Shown here in pieces: positions 55,901-63,777 of a stretch of 64,000 nucleotides of DNA; the stretch's first letter is position 1, and each line of letters begins with the position of its first letter. Source of the DNA: Eubacterium oxidoreducens (GTDB lineage Bacteria; Bacillota; Clostridia; Lachnospirales; Lachnospiraceae); assembly GCF_900104415.1 (NCBI RefSeq), contig NZ_FMXR01000017.1, positions 19,447 through 83,446 on the forward strand, given 5' to 3'. Under the pieces are notes generated by a model, which was not told the DNA's origin, made no database searches, and saw only the letters and a program-made list of their open reading frames with translations. Both the position numbers and the translations under genes were made by a program.

Positions 55901-56097
55901 TCCCTTCGGAAATACTTGATTTTAATAAGAAAATTAAAATCAAAAAGGGAGTTGTCATAGCTTCTTCGGCAATGGAATTACTATCATGCATAGAACATAA
56001 GGAAAAATTAGGTTTCAAATTTTTTAATAATTATAGGGAACATGTTGCTCCTTGGGTAATTGAAAGCTTGGAACATCCAGAAAGGTATAATTGGTAG
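52933..56097 (+). CDS. Large fusion: HAD-like, COG5610-like and GT52-like domains
   Basis: A 1054-residue protein. Residues about 105-290 are a HAD-like domain: ICVDVFDTLIFR (Asp112; the usual +2 Asp is Phe), IAVSDMYFNSKEIL and YIFVGDNYQSDF. Residues about 320-600 share the COG5610-like domain with 47439 and 60121 (FLFLARDMEVFYKVYN, CILDLGWKGTAVVYL). From about 700 the sequence FICSTYSQVFITLVKVF, YHLIEDGMNHF, VVIKPHPRDKI and VIASSAMELL resembles GT52-type or polysialyltransferase-like enzymes that use CMP-sugar donors. The adjacent CMP-ulosonate genes make such a donor plausible. AGAGGAGTGAGAG precedes the ATG. Codon use is clearly AT-richer than upstream genes. Domain calls are by eye. Confidence 0.75.
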   Translation: MSRIKDALYNYFVRKNGRVWYEYERYVREHLEEHKTNKVGHILLLLKLNWFYRVKKGETPYLYWDAPMNQIDDTKLGFDRSTRFYPESQVEKRESMDLMVEKLAQYDVICVDVFDTLIFRAVNKAEDVFEILGAKKGLQNFKIVRKNAIENARKLTGKFDVCLNEIYEEIYSYYGKRVVPKEELELEKKITYANPYMLEVVKKLQLLEKKIIAVSDMYFNSKEILEILEEAGYSNIEVFSSADYGRNKQTGELQRYVMTKCGESLSYIFVGDNYQSDFIKSKEVGMDAYWYKNCLDIGDRYRSNVDNSIAGKIYRGIVNNKLHNGTFNGNCFYEHGYTYGGYIVLGFCRWINQLALKHNYDKFLFLARDMEVFYKVYNKLDNSIDNRYVEFSRFASQQLIFDLFPGEYFEYTIETRIKKNTINEVLSIYDLPKFEKELKEFNLNGDEKLDEDNYLLLKKLMLKYRDKIKEHFSDAMAGARAYYKDLVGDSKNVCILDLGWKGTAVVYLKALFEKWGIKADVHGAIVSVSGNSYAKSICDMGLIHTYMRREDMNFTAGVPKNANFEAFRGHLFEATFTSAKSSLLEYTTKEKFIYARENPNSEIVKDIQQGIIDFCEEYRARIKGWGEEYQITGLSANTPINKALKEKGYVIPVWGEIMDEASAESGFVKESKMKSFFAFMVSTNCATEKEYGKYYQYKDESDNIFICSTYSQVFITLVKVFSEKITNVDILLYDDIPNCPKLRESLKKTKLFKNIVIFSKEGLPPRFHKEEKRAGVLLEYHKLHMIKVERKLQVQLERYKDIYVYYDGHHIGLYLQEKHIKYHLIEDGMNHFQHIYATPSAQEIPVLNKQNLLGYQRGYMYLCCGQNPDCISLEVNENKDLALTHPNVVENPRSEMIKRLSDTQKKVIYDVFLSEMKQLENTKNDLAIVFTSVLVNDGWVDSEATQIKIYRDIVNELKKEGYFVVIKPHPRDKIIYNKQFQDCLIIDRAFPSEILDFNKKIKIKKGVVIASSAMELLSCIEHKEKLGFKFFNNYREHVAPWVIESLEHPERYNW

Positions 56098-56102
56098 GTG
56101 GA

Positions 56103-56744
56103 ATGATAATTAGTACTAAAGATGGTAAAATACCATACTGTCAAGAAAAATTTCCGAATATCTCGGTTAGTGATGAAGGAAATAATAATGTTATAGAAAC
56201 TTCCTTAACTGTTAATCAGGTAATGAAAATAGGAAATCTTGAGATTGTTTTCCGAGGAGATAATAATAAGCTTATAATTGGAAATATAAAAATAAAAACT
56301 AAAGTTTGGTGCAGATTTTTAAATGTTCCAAATATTAGATGTAATGGAGCGGAAATAAAAATATCAGATGGAACTTTCTTTAATGGGAATGTTTATTTGA
56401 ATACATATGAAGGAAAAAGTATTAATATTGGAAACGATTGTCTATTTGCTGGAGGGGTAAACCTGAGGACTTCGGATGCTCATACAATATACGATATAAG
56501 TAGTCTAGAACGCATAAACATTGCTAAAGACATCTTCATTGGTAATCATGTTTGGATAGGGATGGATGCATTGCTTTTAAAGGGAAGTTATATCGCAGAT
56601 GATTGTGTTGTTGGAATGAAAAGTATTATTACAAAACATTTTGAAGAAACAAATTGTATACTTGCAGGAAGTCCAGCTAAAATTGTAAAAAGAAAAATAA
56701 ATTGGGCTCGTGGCAATCAATTTGATGGAGGTATATGGAGATGA
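56103..56744 (+). CDS. Left-handed beta-helix acyltransferase
   Basis: A 213-residue hexapeptide-repeat protein (NIGNDCLFAGGVNLRTSDAH, NIAKDIFIGNHVWIGMDALL, YIADDCVVGMKSIITKHF), close to the WbbJ/maltose-acetyltransferase type that O-acetylates sugars with acetyl-CoA. LAGSPAKIVK is the usual end of the helix. ATG 56103 is my choice; a TTG at 56091 overlapping the previous gene would add four residues. It overlaps the next gene by 4 bp (ATGA), linking it to the CMP-ulosonate cassette, whose sugar it may acetylate. Confidence 0.85.
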   Translation: MIISTKDGKIPYCQEKFPNISVSDEGNNNVIETSLTVNQVMKIGNLEIVFRGDNNKLIIGNIKIKTKVWCRFLNVPNIRCNGAEIKISDGTFFNGNVYLNTYEGKSINIGNDCLFAGGVNLRTSDAHTIYDISSLERINIAKDIFIGNHVWIGMDALLLKGSYIADDCVVGMKSIITKHFEETNCILAGSPAKIVKRKINWARGNQFDGGIWR

Positions 56745-57394
56745 GAGTAGTTGCGTTAGTGCCAATAAAATTGAATTCACAACGATTACCCAAAAAAAAT
56801 GTATTACCAATTGCAGGACATCCGTTATGTTGGCATATTTGTAATACCTTGGCAGATGTAGAAGAGATTGATCAGATATATGTTTATTGCAGTGATATGG
56901 AAGTAAAGCGCTATTTGCCAGATGGCGTTTCCGTTTTACAACGGCCGAAATGGTTAGACGGTGATTTGGTTAAAGGATTCGATATTTATAGAGAATTTAT
57001 TAAACAGATAGATGCTGATATATATATACTAGCGCATACTACGTCTCCATTTATAAAGAGCGAATCAATTGAAAATGCTTTAATGCATGTGATTAGTGGG
57101 GAGAATGACTCGGCATTTTCGGCAGAAAGAGTGCAAACATTCGCATGGTATAAAGGTAAACCAATTAATTATGATTTAAATGATGTGCCTAGAACTCAAG
57201 ATATGGAAGCTATTTGGGTTGAAACAAGCGCATTTTATATATTCAAAAAGGAAATATTTACAGAGCATAATAGAAGAATTGGATTTACACCATATATTCA
57301 AGAGGTATCAGGTATTGAGGCTGTTGATATAGATGAAAAAAGTGATTATGACAGAGCATGTTCAATGATAAAGGTGGAATCGATTAATGAATAA
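56741..57394 (+). CDS. CMP-ulosonate (NeuA/KdsB-type) cytidylyltransferase
   Basis: A 217-residue cytidylyltransferase that would activate a 2-keto sugar acid with CTP. The CTP loop is [38 protein letters not shown] is the NeuA-like second block, and [12 protein letters not shown] the C-terminal metal motif. It looks nearer to NeuA than to enterobacterial KdsB. Start is set at 56741 because GGAGG lies 9 bp upstream; 56735 is an alternative. Followed by KdsA-like and KdsD-like genes with 8-bp overlaps, so the sugar is likely Kdo or a related octulosonate, not sialic acid (no NeuB or NeuC here). Confidence 0.87.
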   Translation: MRVVALVPIKLNSQRLPKKNVLPIAGHPLCWHICNTLADVEEIDQIYVYCSDMEVKRYLPDGVSVLQRPKWLDGDLVKGFDIYREFIKQIDADIYILAHTTSPFIKSESIENALMHVISGENDSAFSAERVQTFAWYKGKPINYDLNDVPRTQDMEAIWVETSAFYIFKKEIFTEHNRRIGFTPYIQEVSGIEAVDIDEKSDYDRACSMIKVESINE

Positions 57395-58166
57395 TTTGTT
57401 AGTTATAGCAGGACCTTGTGCAATAGAAGGACAAGAAATAACATATAATATAGCAAAAGAATTAAAAAACATAATGAAGAAATTTGATGTAGATTTTTAT
57501 TTTAAAGCATCATTTGATAAAGCAAATCGAACATCAATATCATCCTATAGAGGACCTGGTATTGAGGAAGGCATAAGGATATTAAAAGATATAAAAGAAA
57601 AGCTAAATCTGCGAATTGTAACTGATATTCATGAACCATGGCAGGCGGAGAAAGTGTCTGAAGTTGCTGACATAATTCAAATTCCGGCTTTTTTATGTCG
57701 TCAAACGGATTTGCTTGTAGCAGCAGCGAAAACGAAGAAAATAATTAACGTAAAAAAGGCACAGTTTTTAGCACCTTGGGATATGAAAAATGTTGTGAAG
57801 AAAATTGAGGAATCTGGAAACTCTAATATATTGCTATGCGAAAGAGGAACCGCTTTTGGATACAATACGTTGGTAGTTGACATGACAGGAATCTATGAAA
57901 TGAAGAAATTTGGATATCCCATTGTGTTTGATGCAACTCATAGTGTTCAAAAACCAGGAGGAAAGGGAACTTCTACTGGAGGTAATCGAGAGTATATTGA
58001 ACCATTGGCAAAGGCTGCTGTTGCGGCTGGTGCAGATGCGTTGTTTTTTGAGGTTCATCCAAATCCGGACCAAGCGCTTTCGGATGGACCGAATATGATA
58101 AAACTAAGTGAGTTTTCTAATCTTTTAGAACGTGTTATCAAAGTTTATAAAATAATTAATGAATAA
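57387..58166 (+). CDS. kdsA: 3-deoxy-8-phosphooctulonate synthase (KdsA-like)
   Basis: A 259-residue aldolase that condenses phosphoenolpyruvate and arabinose-5-phosphate to Kdo-8-phosphate. Family blocks: [38 protein letters not shown] (PEP site), [53 protein letters not shown] and [12 protein letters not shown]. Slightly shorter than the 280 residues of E. coli KdsA. It overlaps its neighbours by 8 bp on both sides. Kdo genes are unusual in a Gram-positive background. Confidence 0.92.
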   Translation: MNNLLVIAGPCAIEGQEITYNIAKELKNIMKKFDVDFYFKASFDKANRTSISSYRGPGIEEGIRILKDIKEKLNLRIVTDIHEPWQAEKVSEVADIIQIPAFLCRQTDLLVAAAKTKKIINVKKAQFLAPWDMKNVVKKIEESGNSNILLCERGTAFGYNTLVVDMTGIYEMKKFGYPIVFDATHSVQKPGGKGTSTGGNREYIEPLAKAAVAAGADALFFEVHPNPDQALSDGPNMIKLSEFSNLLERVIKVYKIINE

Positions 58167-59142
58167 AGGAAAAGCTATGGATATTTTAAGTGAGGGAAAA
58201 AGAGTTTTTGATGTTGAAATTGCTGCATTGAATAAGACAAAAGCAGCGTTAGATGAGACCTTTGTGACGATTTTAAAAAAAATAAAAATGTGTGAGGGAA
58301 AAGTTGTACTAACTGGAATTGGAAAACCGGGACATATTGCCAAAAAATTAGCAGCAACATTTTCGAGTTTGGGAACACCTGCTTTTTATTTACATCCCGC
58401 GGAAGCAATGCATGGGGATTTGGGGATGATAGATGAAAAAGATGTTATTATAGCAATCAGTTACAGTGGAGAAAGTGATGAAATAGTAAAAATCCTACCT
58501 AATATCAAAATGATAGGAGCTTTTTTAATTGCAATATCAGGTAATGCAAATTCGACATTGTGTAAATATGCAGATATTGCGCAAATTCTTCCTAAATTTG
58601 ATGAGGCTTGTTATTTGGGATTAGCACCAACCTCAAGTACGACTTCGGTCTTATGTTATGGAGATGCGCTAGCAGTAGTTGCTAGTGGGCTAAGTGAATT
58701 TAAAAAAGAGGATTTTGGGAAATATCATCCGGCGGGTGCATTAGGAAAAAGGCTTGTTATGCGTGTGGCAGATGTCATGGCTAAAGGAAATGAGGTACCA
58801 TCTGTGGAGAGTGGAAGTACGTTAGTAGATGCAATAGAAGAAATGTCAAGAAAAGGTCTTGGTTCCGTTGCTATTGTAGATGCGGATTCTTTTTTGTTGG
58901 GTATAATCACGGATGGGGATTTAAGACGTTTCATAAAGAATAAAATAGATTTATATACCGTTAAAGTAAACGAGGTAATGACAAAAAATCCCAAAACATG
59001 TTTACCAGAGATCTTAGCGGCAAAAGCATTAAAACTCATAAAAGATTATGATATAAATAATTTAATAGTTGTTGATAAGGCTGGAAAGTTACAAGGGACA
59101 ATTACATGGCAACAAATTATTAAAACGGGTATAGTTCTATAA
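58159..59142 (+). CDS. kdsD: Arabinose-5-phosphate isomerase (KdsD/KpsF-like)
   Basis: A 327-residue SIS-domain isomerase converting ribulose-5-phosphate to arabinose-5-phosphate, the sugar substrate of KdsA. The SIS domain (about 30-190) has [48 protein letters not shown] and [19 protein letters not shown]; two CBS domains follow ([16 protein letters not shown] and [15 protein letters not shown]). It completes a three-gene route from ribulose-5-phosphate to the CMP-activated sugar, except for a dedicated KdsC phosphatase. Confidence 0.94.
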   Translation: MNKGKAMDILSEGKRVFDVEIAALNKTKAALDETFVTILKKIKMCEGKVVLTGIGKPGHIAKKLAATFSSLGTPAFYLHPAEAMHGDLGMIDEKDVIIAISYSGESDEIVKILPNIKMIGAFLIAISGNANSTLCKYADIAQILPKFDEACYLGLAPTSSTTSVLCYGDALAVVASGLSEFKKEDFGKYHPAGALGKRLVMRVADVMAKGNEVPSVESGSTLVDAIEEMSRKGLGSVAIVDADSFLLGIITDGDLRRFIKNKIDLYTVKVNEVMTKNPKTCLPEILAAKALKLIKDYDINNLIVVDKAGKLQGTITWQQIIKTGIVL

Positions 59143-59198
59143 AGATACTAAGATTATTAATGATGAAAATATAACTTTTAAAAATATACTATAGGATT

Positions 59199-60116
59199 AT
59201 GAATCAAAAGAATATCCATAAAAGAAAACAACATTATGTTCCACAAGTATATCTACGAGGATTTTCGCTTGAATATGAACCGCGAGAAAAGAAACAAGAC
59301 TCCAAAAAGTCGATGATTTTCACATATAATTTAATCAAACAGAAATATGATTCACCAAATGCGGTTCCGATATCATCAATTTGTTATGAGAACGATTTGT
59401 ATGAAGTATGCAGGGAAGATGGAAAATTTGTTTTGGAGAATCATCTAGAAAATTTTTTTGCCGAATTGGAAAAAATGTTCGGACATTATCGAACTGATTT
59501 GGAGAAGAAAACATTACGTGACAATATAGATGCTTCAAATTTCCTTACACGTAAGGAAAAGATTTTTTGGATTACTTATATAGCGATTCATTTGCTTAGA
59601 AATAAATATTTTTTAGAAGAGGCAGAAAAAGAAATAAAAGGGCATATAAATTCGACTGTTTCTGATGGAACAATAAAGAATGTTGTGAGGATGATGAGCC
59701 TTCCTTTTTGGGAGAAAATAGATCCAACTTCTAAAGAAGTGCAAATATTAAGAATGGTTATGGAGCCTATGTGTAAGATGAGATTTTGTGTTGGGGTTGA
59801 TTTCGAAAAAAAAATTATAACCTCAGATAAAGGTGCATCGGTTATTCTTAAAGATTCCTCTGCGGACGAGTATGCGGAAGTCATATTTCCTATTACTTCA
59901 TCTATATGCATGATTTTGCTGGAGGATGAAAATAAGCAACAATATTCGAATAATGTTTTATTTGAGTTAACAGAAGAAGAAAAAGAATATATTGTAGAAA
60001 ATGTAGTACTTGATGCATACGAAAGGATATATACAAACCATAGGTTTTCTGTGTCTGAAAAGAAATATATAAAGGAAATAGCAAAAAATAGAAAAACGAT
60101 GAAAGCTGATAAGTGA
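59199..60116 (+). CDS. DUF4238 family protein
   Basis: A 305-residue soluble protein starting with the family hallmark RKQHYVPQVYLRGFS. The rest is helical and charged with no signal or membrane part; TNHRFSVSEKKYI is near the end. The function of DUF4238 is unknown; members are scattered and often near mobile or defence-type genes. It lies in the AT-rich segment between the Kdo-type genes and a COG5610-like gene, and shows no sugar-enzyme features, so it is likely a passenger. Confidence 0.82.
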   Translation: MNQKNIHKRKQHYVPQVYLRGFSLEYEPREKKQDSKKSMIFTYNLIKQKYDSPNAVPISSICYENDLYEVCREDGKFVLENHLENFFAELEKMFGHYRTDLEKKTLRDNIDASNFLTRKEKIFWITYIAIHLLRNKYFLEEAEKEIKGHINSTVSDGTIKNVVRMMSLPFWEKIDPTSKEVQILRMVMEPMCKMRFCVGVDFEKKIITSDKGASVILKDSSADEYAEVIFPITSSICMILLEDENKQQYSNNVLFELTEEEKEYIVENVVLDAYERIYTNHRFSVSEKKYIKEIAKNRKTMKADK

Positions 60117-60120
60117 AACC

Positions 60121-62151
60121 ATGCGACAAAAAATTTACAACCTATTAGTCAACAAACAATCTGGAATTTCATATCGTTACCACAAGATGCATGATGGTTC
60201 TACAGGTGCACGCAAGATTTCTTCTTGGGTGTACTTGTTTTGGTTAAACTTTGCATATTATATTCTTTTTCAGCGTCGCCTTGGATGCATGCCATCTATG
60301 GAAATCTACGAACAAAAATGTCTCGTGATTGAGACAAGTGAATCCAAGGAACATTTGCAGCAGACGAATCTATCCGTAGATTCTTTTGTGGAGGTGTTAA
60401 AGGATTATGATGTAGTGTCATTTGATATATTTGACACATTGATTTTTCGTTCACTGGCATTGCCGACCGATGTCTTTTATTTCATAGGAGAAGAACTTGG
60501 ATATGCCAATTTTAAGAATCTAAGGATGTGGTCAGAGGGGGAAGCTCGTGATCGCAGTAAGGAAGAATACGGACATACAGAAATTAATCTTGCTGACATT
60601 TGGAAGATTCTTTCGGAAAAAATAAATTGCACAGTGCAAAAGGGCTGCGAGCTGGAACAGAAGTATGAACAGATATTTTGCTATGCGAATCCATTTATGA
60701 AAGAAGTATTTACAAGACTTGCTGCTATGGGGAAGAAAATCATTATTGTATCCGATATGTATTTGCCAAAGTCTTGTATCGAGAAGATTCTAGAAGATGC
60801 CGGTTATAAGGGATATGAGAAGCTGTATCTGTCTAATGAGTACCAGAAGAATAAGGCCGGCGGTAATCTTTATGAGCTGATAAAACAAGAGGTGACAGGT
60901 TCCATCATACATGTGGGAGATAATCCACACAGTGATGACGAGATGGCAAGACGCCACGGAATTGCAACGAAACCATATCCGAATGTTAACAATAAGACGC
61001 AGCTTTACCGCGCAATGGATCTGTCATATATGATAGGAAGCGCGTATCGCGGATTGGTTAATGCACAGCTGTTTAATGGACGGGATTCTTATGAAGTGGA
61101 ATACGAATATGGATATGTCTATGGTGGGTTATTTGTAGTTGGATATTGTGCATTTATTCATGAATATGCGAAAACACATAATTTGGATAAGGTATTATTC
61201 TTGTCGCGTGACGGAGATATTTTGATGCAGGTGTATCAGATGCTTTATCCGGACGAATCTGTAGAGTATGTGTACTGGTCGCGTAAGGCCGCGCTAAAAC
61301 TGATGGCGGATGAAGATCGGTTTGATTATTTTAGACGATTTATTCATCATAAAGTGAATCAGGGAATTACATTTGCTGAAATCCTAAGCTCTATGGAACT
61401 TGAAGAACTTGGTGCATCATTAGAATTTGAGGAGAAGCTTACTTCAAATAATGCGAAGACGCTGCAAAGGTTTATTGAGGCAAAATGGGATGAAGTGATT
61501 GCAATCTATGAGGGGCAGATGACGGCTGCTAGAAAGTATTATGCGAAGGTCTTAGCAGGTTGTCAGAAAGTAGCAGCAGTGGATATCGGCTGGGCCGGCA
61601 GTGGTGCGCTTGCTTTATCACATCTGATTTCGGATGTATGGAAGATGGATTGCGAGTTAACCGGATTGATTGCCGGAACGAATACGCTTCACAATGCGGA
61701 GCCGGATGCATCGGAGCCATTTTTACAGAGCGGAAAACTTGTGGCTTATCTATACTCGCAAAGTCATAACAGAGAACTTATGAAGAAGCATAACCCGAAT
61801 AAGGATTACAATGTCTATTGGGAACTGTTGTTATCCTCTCCTACGCCGCAATTTGCTGGATTTTATGAGGGAGCATGCAATTTGAATCAAGATAAGAATA
61901 AATACCTAAGGGATCTTGATATATCGCTTGTATTTGGCAAATATGATTACAATTTAGATGGCATTCGCCTGATCCAGCAAGGCATCCTTGATTTTGCTTC
62001 TCACTACAAGAAACATTTTGCAGATATTCCGTACATGCTGCGAATCAGCGGGCGTGATGCGTATGCGCCAATGCTGGTGGCAGCGAGTCATAATGAGCGG
62101 TATCTCAAGATGATAGAAAAGCGCTTTGATCTGGAGATTAATGTGAACTAA
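60121..62151 (+). CDS. HAD-like plus COG5610-like two-domain protein
   Basis: A 676-residue protein. Residues about 90-290 form the HAD-like domain: VVSFDIFDTLIFR (Asp102; the +2 position is Phe, not Asp), IIVSDMYLPKSCI and IIHVGDNPHSDDEM. Residues about 310-600 are the COG5610-like domain: VLFLSRDGDILMQVYQ, YVYWSRKAALKLM and VAAVDIGWAGSGALAL. It is the close relative of the first two thirds of the protein at 52933, without the glycosyltransferase-like end. Base composition returns to that of the upstream half of the locus. Function unknown, probably in surface-polymer assembly. Confidence 0.78.
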   Translation: MRQKIYNLLVNKQSGISYRYHKMHDGSTGARKISSWVYLFWLNFAYYILFQRRLGCMPSMEIYEQKCLVIETSESKEHLQQTNLSVDSFVEVLKDYDVVSFDIFDTLIFRSLALPTDVFYFIGEELGYANFKNLRMWSEGEARDRSKEEYGHTEINLADIWKILSEKINCTVQKGCELEQKYEQIFCYANPFMKEVFTRLAAMGKKIIIVSDMYLPKSCIEKILEDAGYKGYEKLYLSNEYQKNKAGGNLYELIKQEVTGSIIHVGDNPHSDDEMARRHGIATKPYPNVNNKTQLYRAMDLSYMIGSAYRGLVNAQLFNGRDSYEVEYEYGYVYGGLFVVGYCAFIHEYAKTHNLDKVLFLSRDGDILMQVYQMLYPDESVEYVYWSRKAALKLMADEDRFDYFRRFIHHKVNQGITFAEILSSMELEELGASLEFEEKLTSNNAKTLQRFIEAKWDEVIAIYEGQMTAARKYYAKVLAGCQKVAAVDIGWAGSGALALSHLISDVWKMDCELTGLIAGTNTLHNAEPDASEPFLQSGKLVAYLYSQSHNRELMKKHNPNKDYNVYWELLLSSPTPQFAGFYEGACNLNQDKNKYLRDLDISLVFGKYDYNLDGIRLIQQGILDFASHYKKHFADIPYMLRISGRDAYAPMLVAASHNERYLKMIEKRFDLEINVN

Positions 62152-62275
62152 GGAATGGGCGTCGTGTTGATGAAAGATAAAAATCATAATACAATATAAA
62201 GAAACATAAAGAATGATAAAAATGCTGCGTTGAATATAAATTGCATTGTAGAGAGCATAAGGAGAGAATGCAGGC

Positions 62276-63517
62276 ATGAAAGGCCGTAGTATATCACCGA
62301 TTCTTGCGTGGATCGTATTGGTAATTGAATATATCTTTGTAGGAAGAGTGATGTTTCACATCGGCGGAGCGGCGGTGATAATTGGCTATGCCCTGATTCT
62401 GGGAGGACTTCTTTACAATGGCGGCTATATCCGTCATACACATTTACATCTAGAGCAGGGATTGGCATTTTTGATTAAGATGATGTTTTCAAATATCATC
62501 ATTTCCATTTTTATGCTTGGGCCGATGCGATGGTCATTTGCCAGATTGATTGAGGGAATGATTGTGCTGACAATCGTGCAGACGATATCGATTATTCTGG
62601 TTTGTATGATATTTCACGGGCACATGGTGCGCGATGGGAAGCACAAGATATTGCTGCTGTATGAGCATAATCACTCGCAGCGCTTAGAAGAAAAAGCCTC
62701 AATCATCTTGCAGGTGGATGAGGATATACAGATTATTACGCGCGCGCTGACGGAATGTGAAGCGGTCTATCTCTATGACATTTCTGCAGAGAAACGTAAT
62801 GATGTCTTAAAGGAATGCTTCCGTCTTCATAAGCCGGTCTTTTTCACGAGCAAATTGTCGGATATGATTGTGCGTTCGGCGCATCAGGCGCTTGATCGAG
62901 ATGCGCTTGTCTACTATTGTGGCAAATATGGAATCGGCAAGGTCAACGCATTCTTCAAACGCCTGATGGATATTGTGCTTTCTTGTATTTGCCTGGGAAT
63001 TCTTTCTCCGGTCATCCTGGTTCTTGTGATTCTAATTCGCAAAGAAGATGGTGGTCCGGTCTTTTATCGCCAGATTCGTTGTACGATTAATATGAAGACG
63101 TTTGAGATTCTCAAGTTCCGCAGCATGATTGTGGATGCAGAGGAGGAGAATGGTGCGCAGATCGCCGAGGAGGATGATCCTCGTATTACGAAGATTGGTC
63201 GTAAGATGCGCCGCACACGTCTTGATGAAATCCCGCAGCTAATCAATATCTTGCGCGGGGAGATGTCATTTGTCGGACCTCGTCCGGAACGCCCAGAGCT
63301 CATCGAGCAGATTGGGATGGAGGTGCCTGAATTTATCTTGCGCAATAATGTCAAGGCCGGACTTACCGGCTATGCGCAGGTGCGTGGTGATTATTACACG
63401 CAGTTCCTAGAGAAGCTAAAATGGGATCTTACTTATATCGAAGACTATTCGCTACTTCTTGATATTAAGATCATACTGATGACAATACCGGCGGTGATTC
63501 GTGGCGAAGAGTATTAG
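62276..63517 (+). CDS. Polyprenyl-phosphate sugar phosphotransferase (priming enzyme)
   Basis: A 413-residue membrane enzyme that starts repeat-unit synthesis by moving a sugar-1-phosphate onto undecaprenyl phosphate. Four N-terminal hydrophobic segments (about 1-120), a CoA-like central domain, then the catalytic domain from about 225: FKRLMDIVLSCICLGILSPV (membrane re-entrant helix), LKFRSMIVDAEEENG, RRTRLDEIPQLINILRGEMS, GPRPERPEL and AGLTGYAQVRGDY. It resembles the WcaJ/WbaP/EpsL group. It closes the polysaccharide locus rather than opening it. Which sugar it transfers is unknown. Confidence 0.92.
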   Translation: MKGRSISPILAWIVLVIEYIFVGRVMFHIGGAAVIIGYALILGGLLYNGGYIRHTHLHLEQGLAFLIKMMFSNIIISIFMLGPMRWSFARLIEGMIVLTIVQTISIILVCMIFHGHMVRDGKHKILLLYEHNHSQRLEEKASIILQVDEDIQIITRALTECEAVYLYDISAEKRNDVLKECFRLHKPVFFTSKLSDMIVRSAHQALDRDALVYYCGKYGIGKVNAFFKRLMDIVLSCICLGILSPVILVLVILIRKEDGGPVFYRQIRCTINMKTFEILKFRSMIVDAEEENGAQIAEEDDPRITKIGRKMRRTRLDEIPQLINILRGEMSFVGPRPERPELIEQIGMEVPEFILRNNVKAGLTGYAQVRGDYYTQFLEKLKWDLTYIEDYSLLLDIKIILMTIPAVIRGEEY

Positions 63518-63562
63518 TCCAGAGGTTGTGGAGAGACTCCTTTTTAGAAATCCTTCACATTA

Positions 63563-63649
63563 AGTCAAGACTCGCTCGCGAGTCTTGCGCGCCGGATTCG
63601 GGTCTGCTTCAGCAGACAAATTCCTGTCCGAATCCGTGCGCATCCTCGC
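63563..63649 (+). repeat. 87-bp structured direct repeat, right copy
   Basis: Base-for-base the same as 40934-41020 and in the same orientation. It lies 45 bp after the priming-enzyme gene and just before the IS21-family end. Confidence 0.95.
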
Positions 63650-63675
63650 GGAGTGATTATTCTTGCCTATTTGGT

Positions 63676-63770
63676 ACAAGCATCCTGTAACATCCGGACA
63701 TTGGTTCCTGCATTATTCGGACGTTAGTTCTTATAACATCCGGACAAGATTCCTGTATCAAGTAGACAAG
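63676..63770 (+). repeat. Tandem 22-23 bp repeats, probable IS21-family terminal binding sites
   Basis: Four imperfect units in a row: 63676-63697, 63698-63720, 63721-63743 and 63744-63765, each of the form ACA(A/T)-N-TTCCTGTAACATCCGG, with the start of a fifth. IS21-family ends carry several such repeats that the transposase IstA binds. They lie just past the istB stop codon, as expected. Confidence 0.7.
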
Positions 63771-63777
63771 ATGACTT

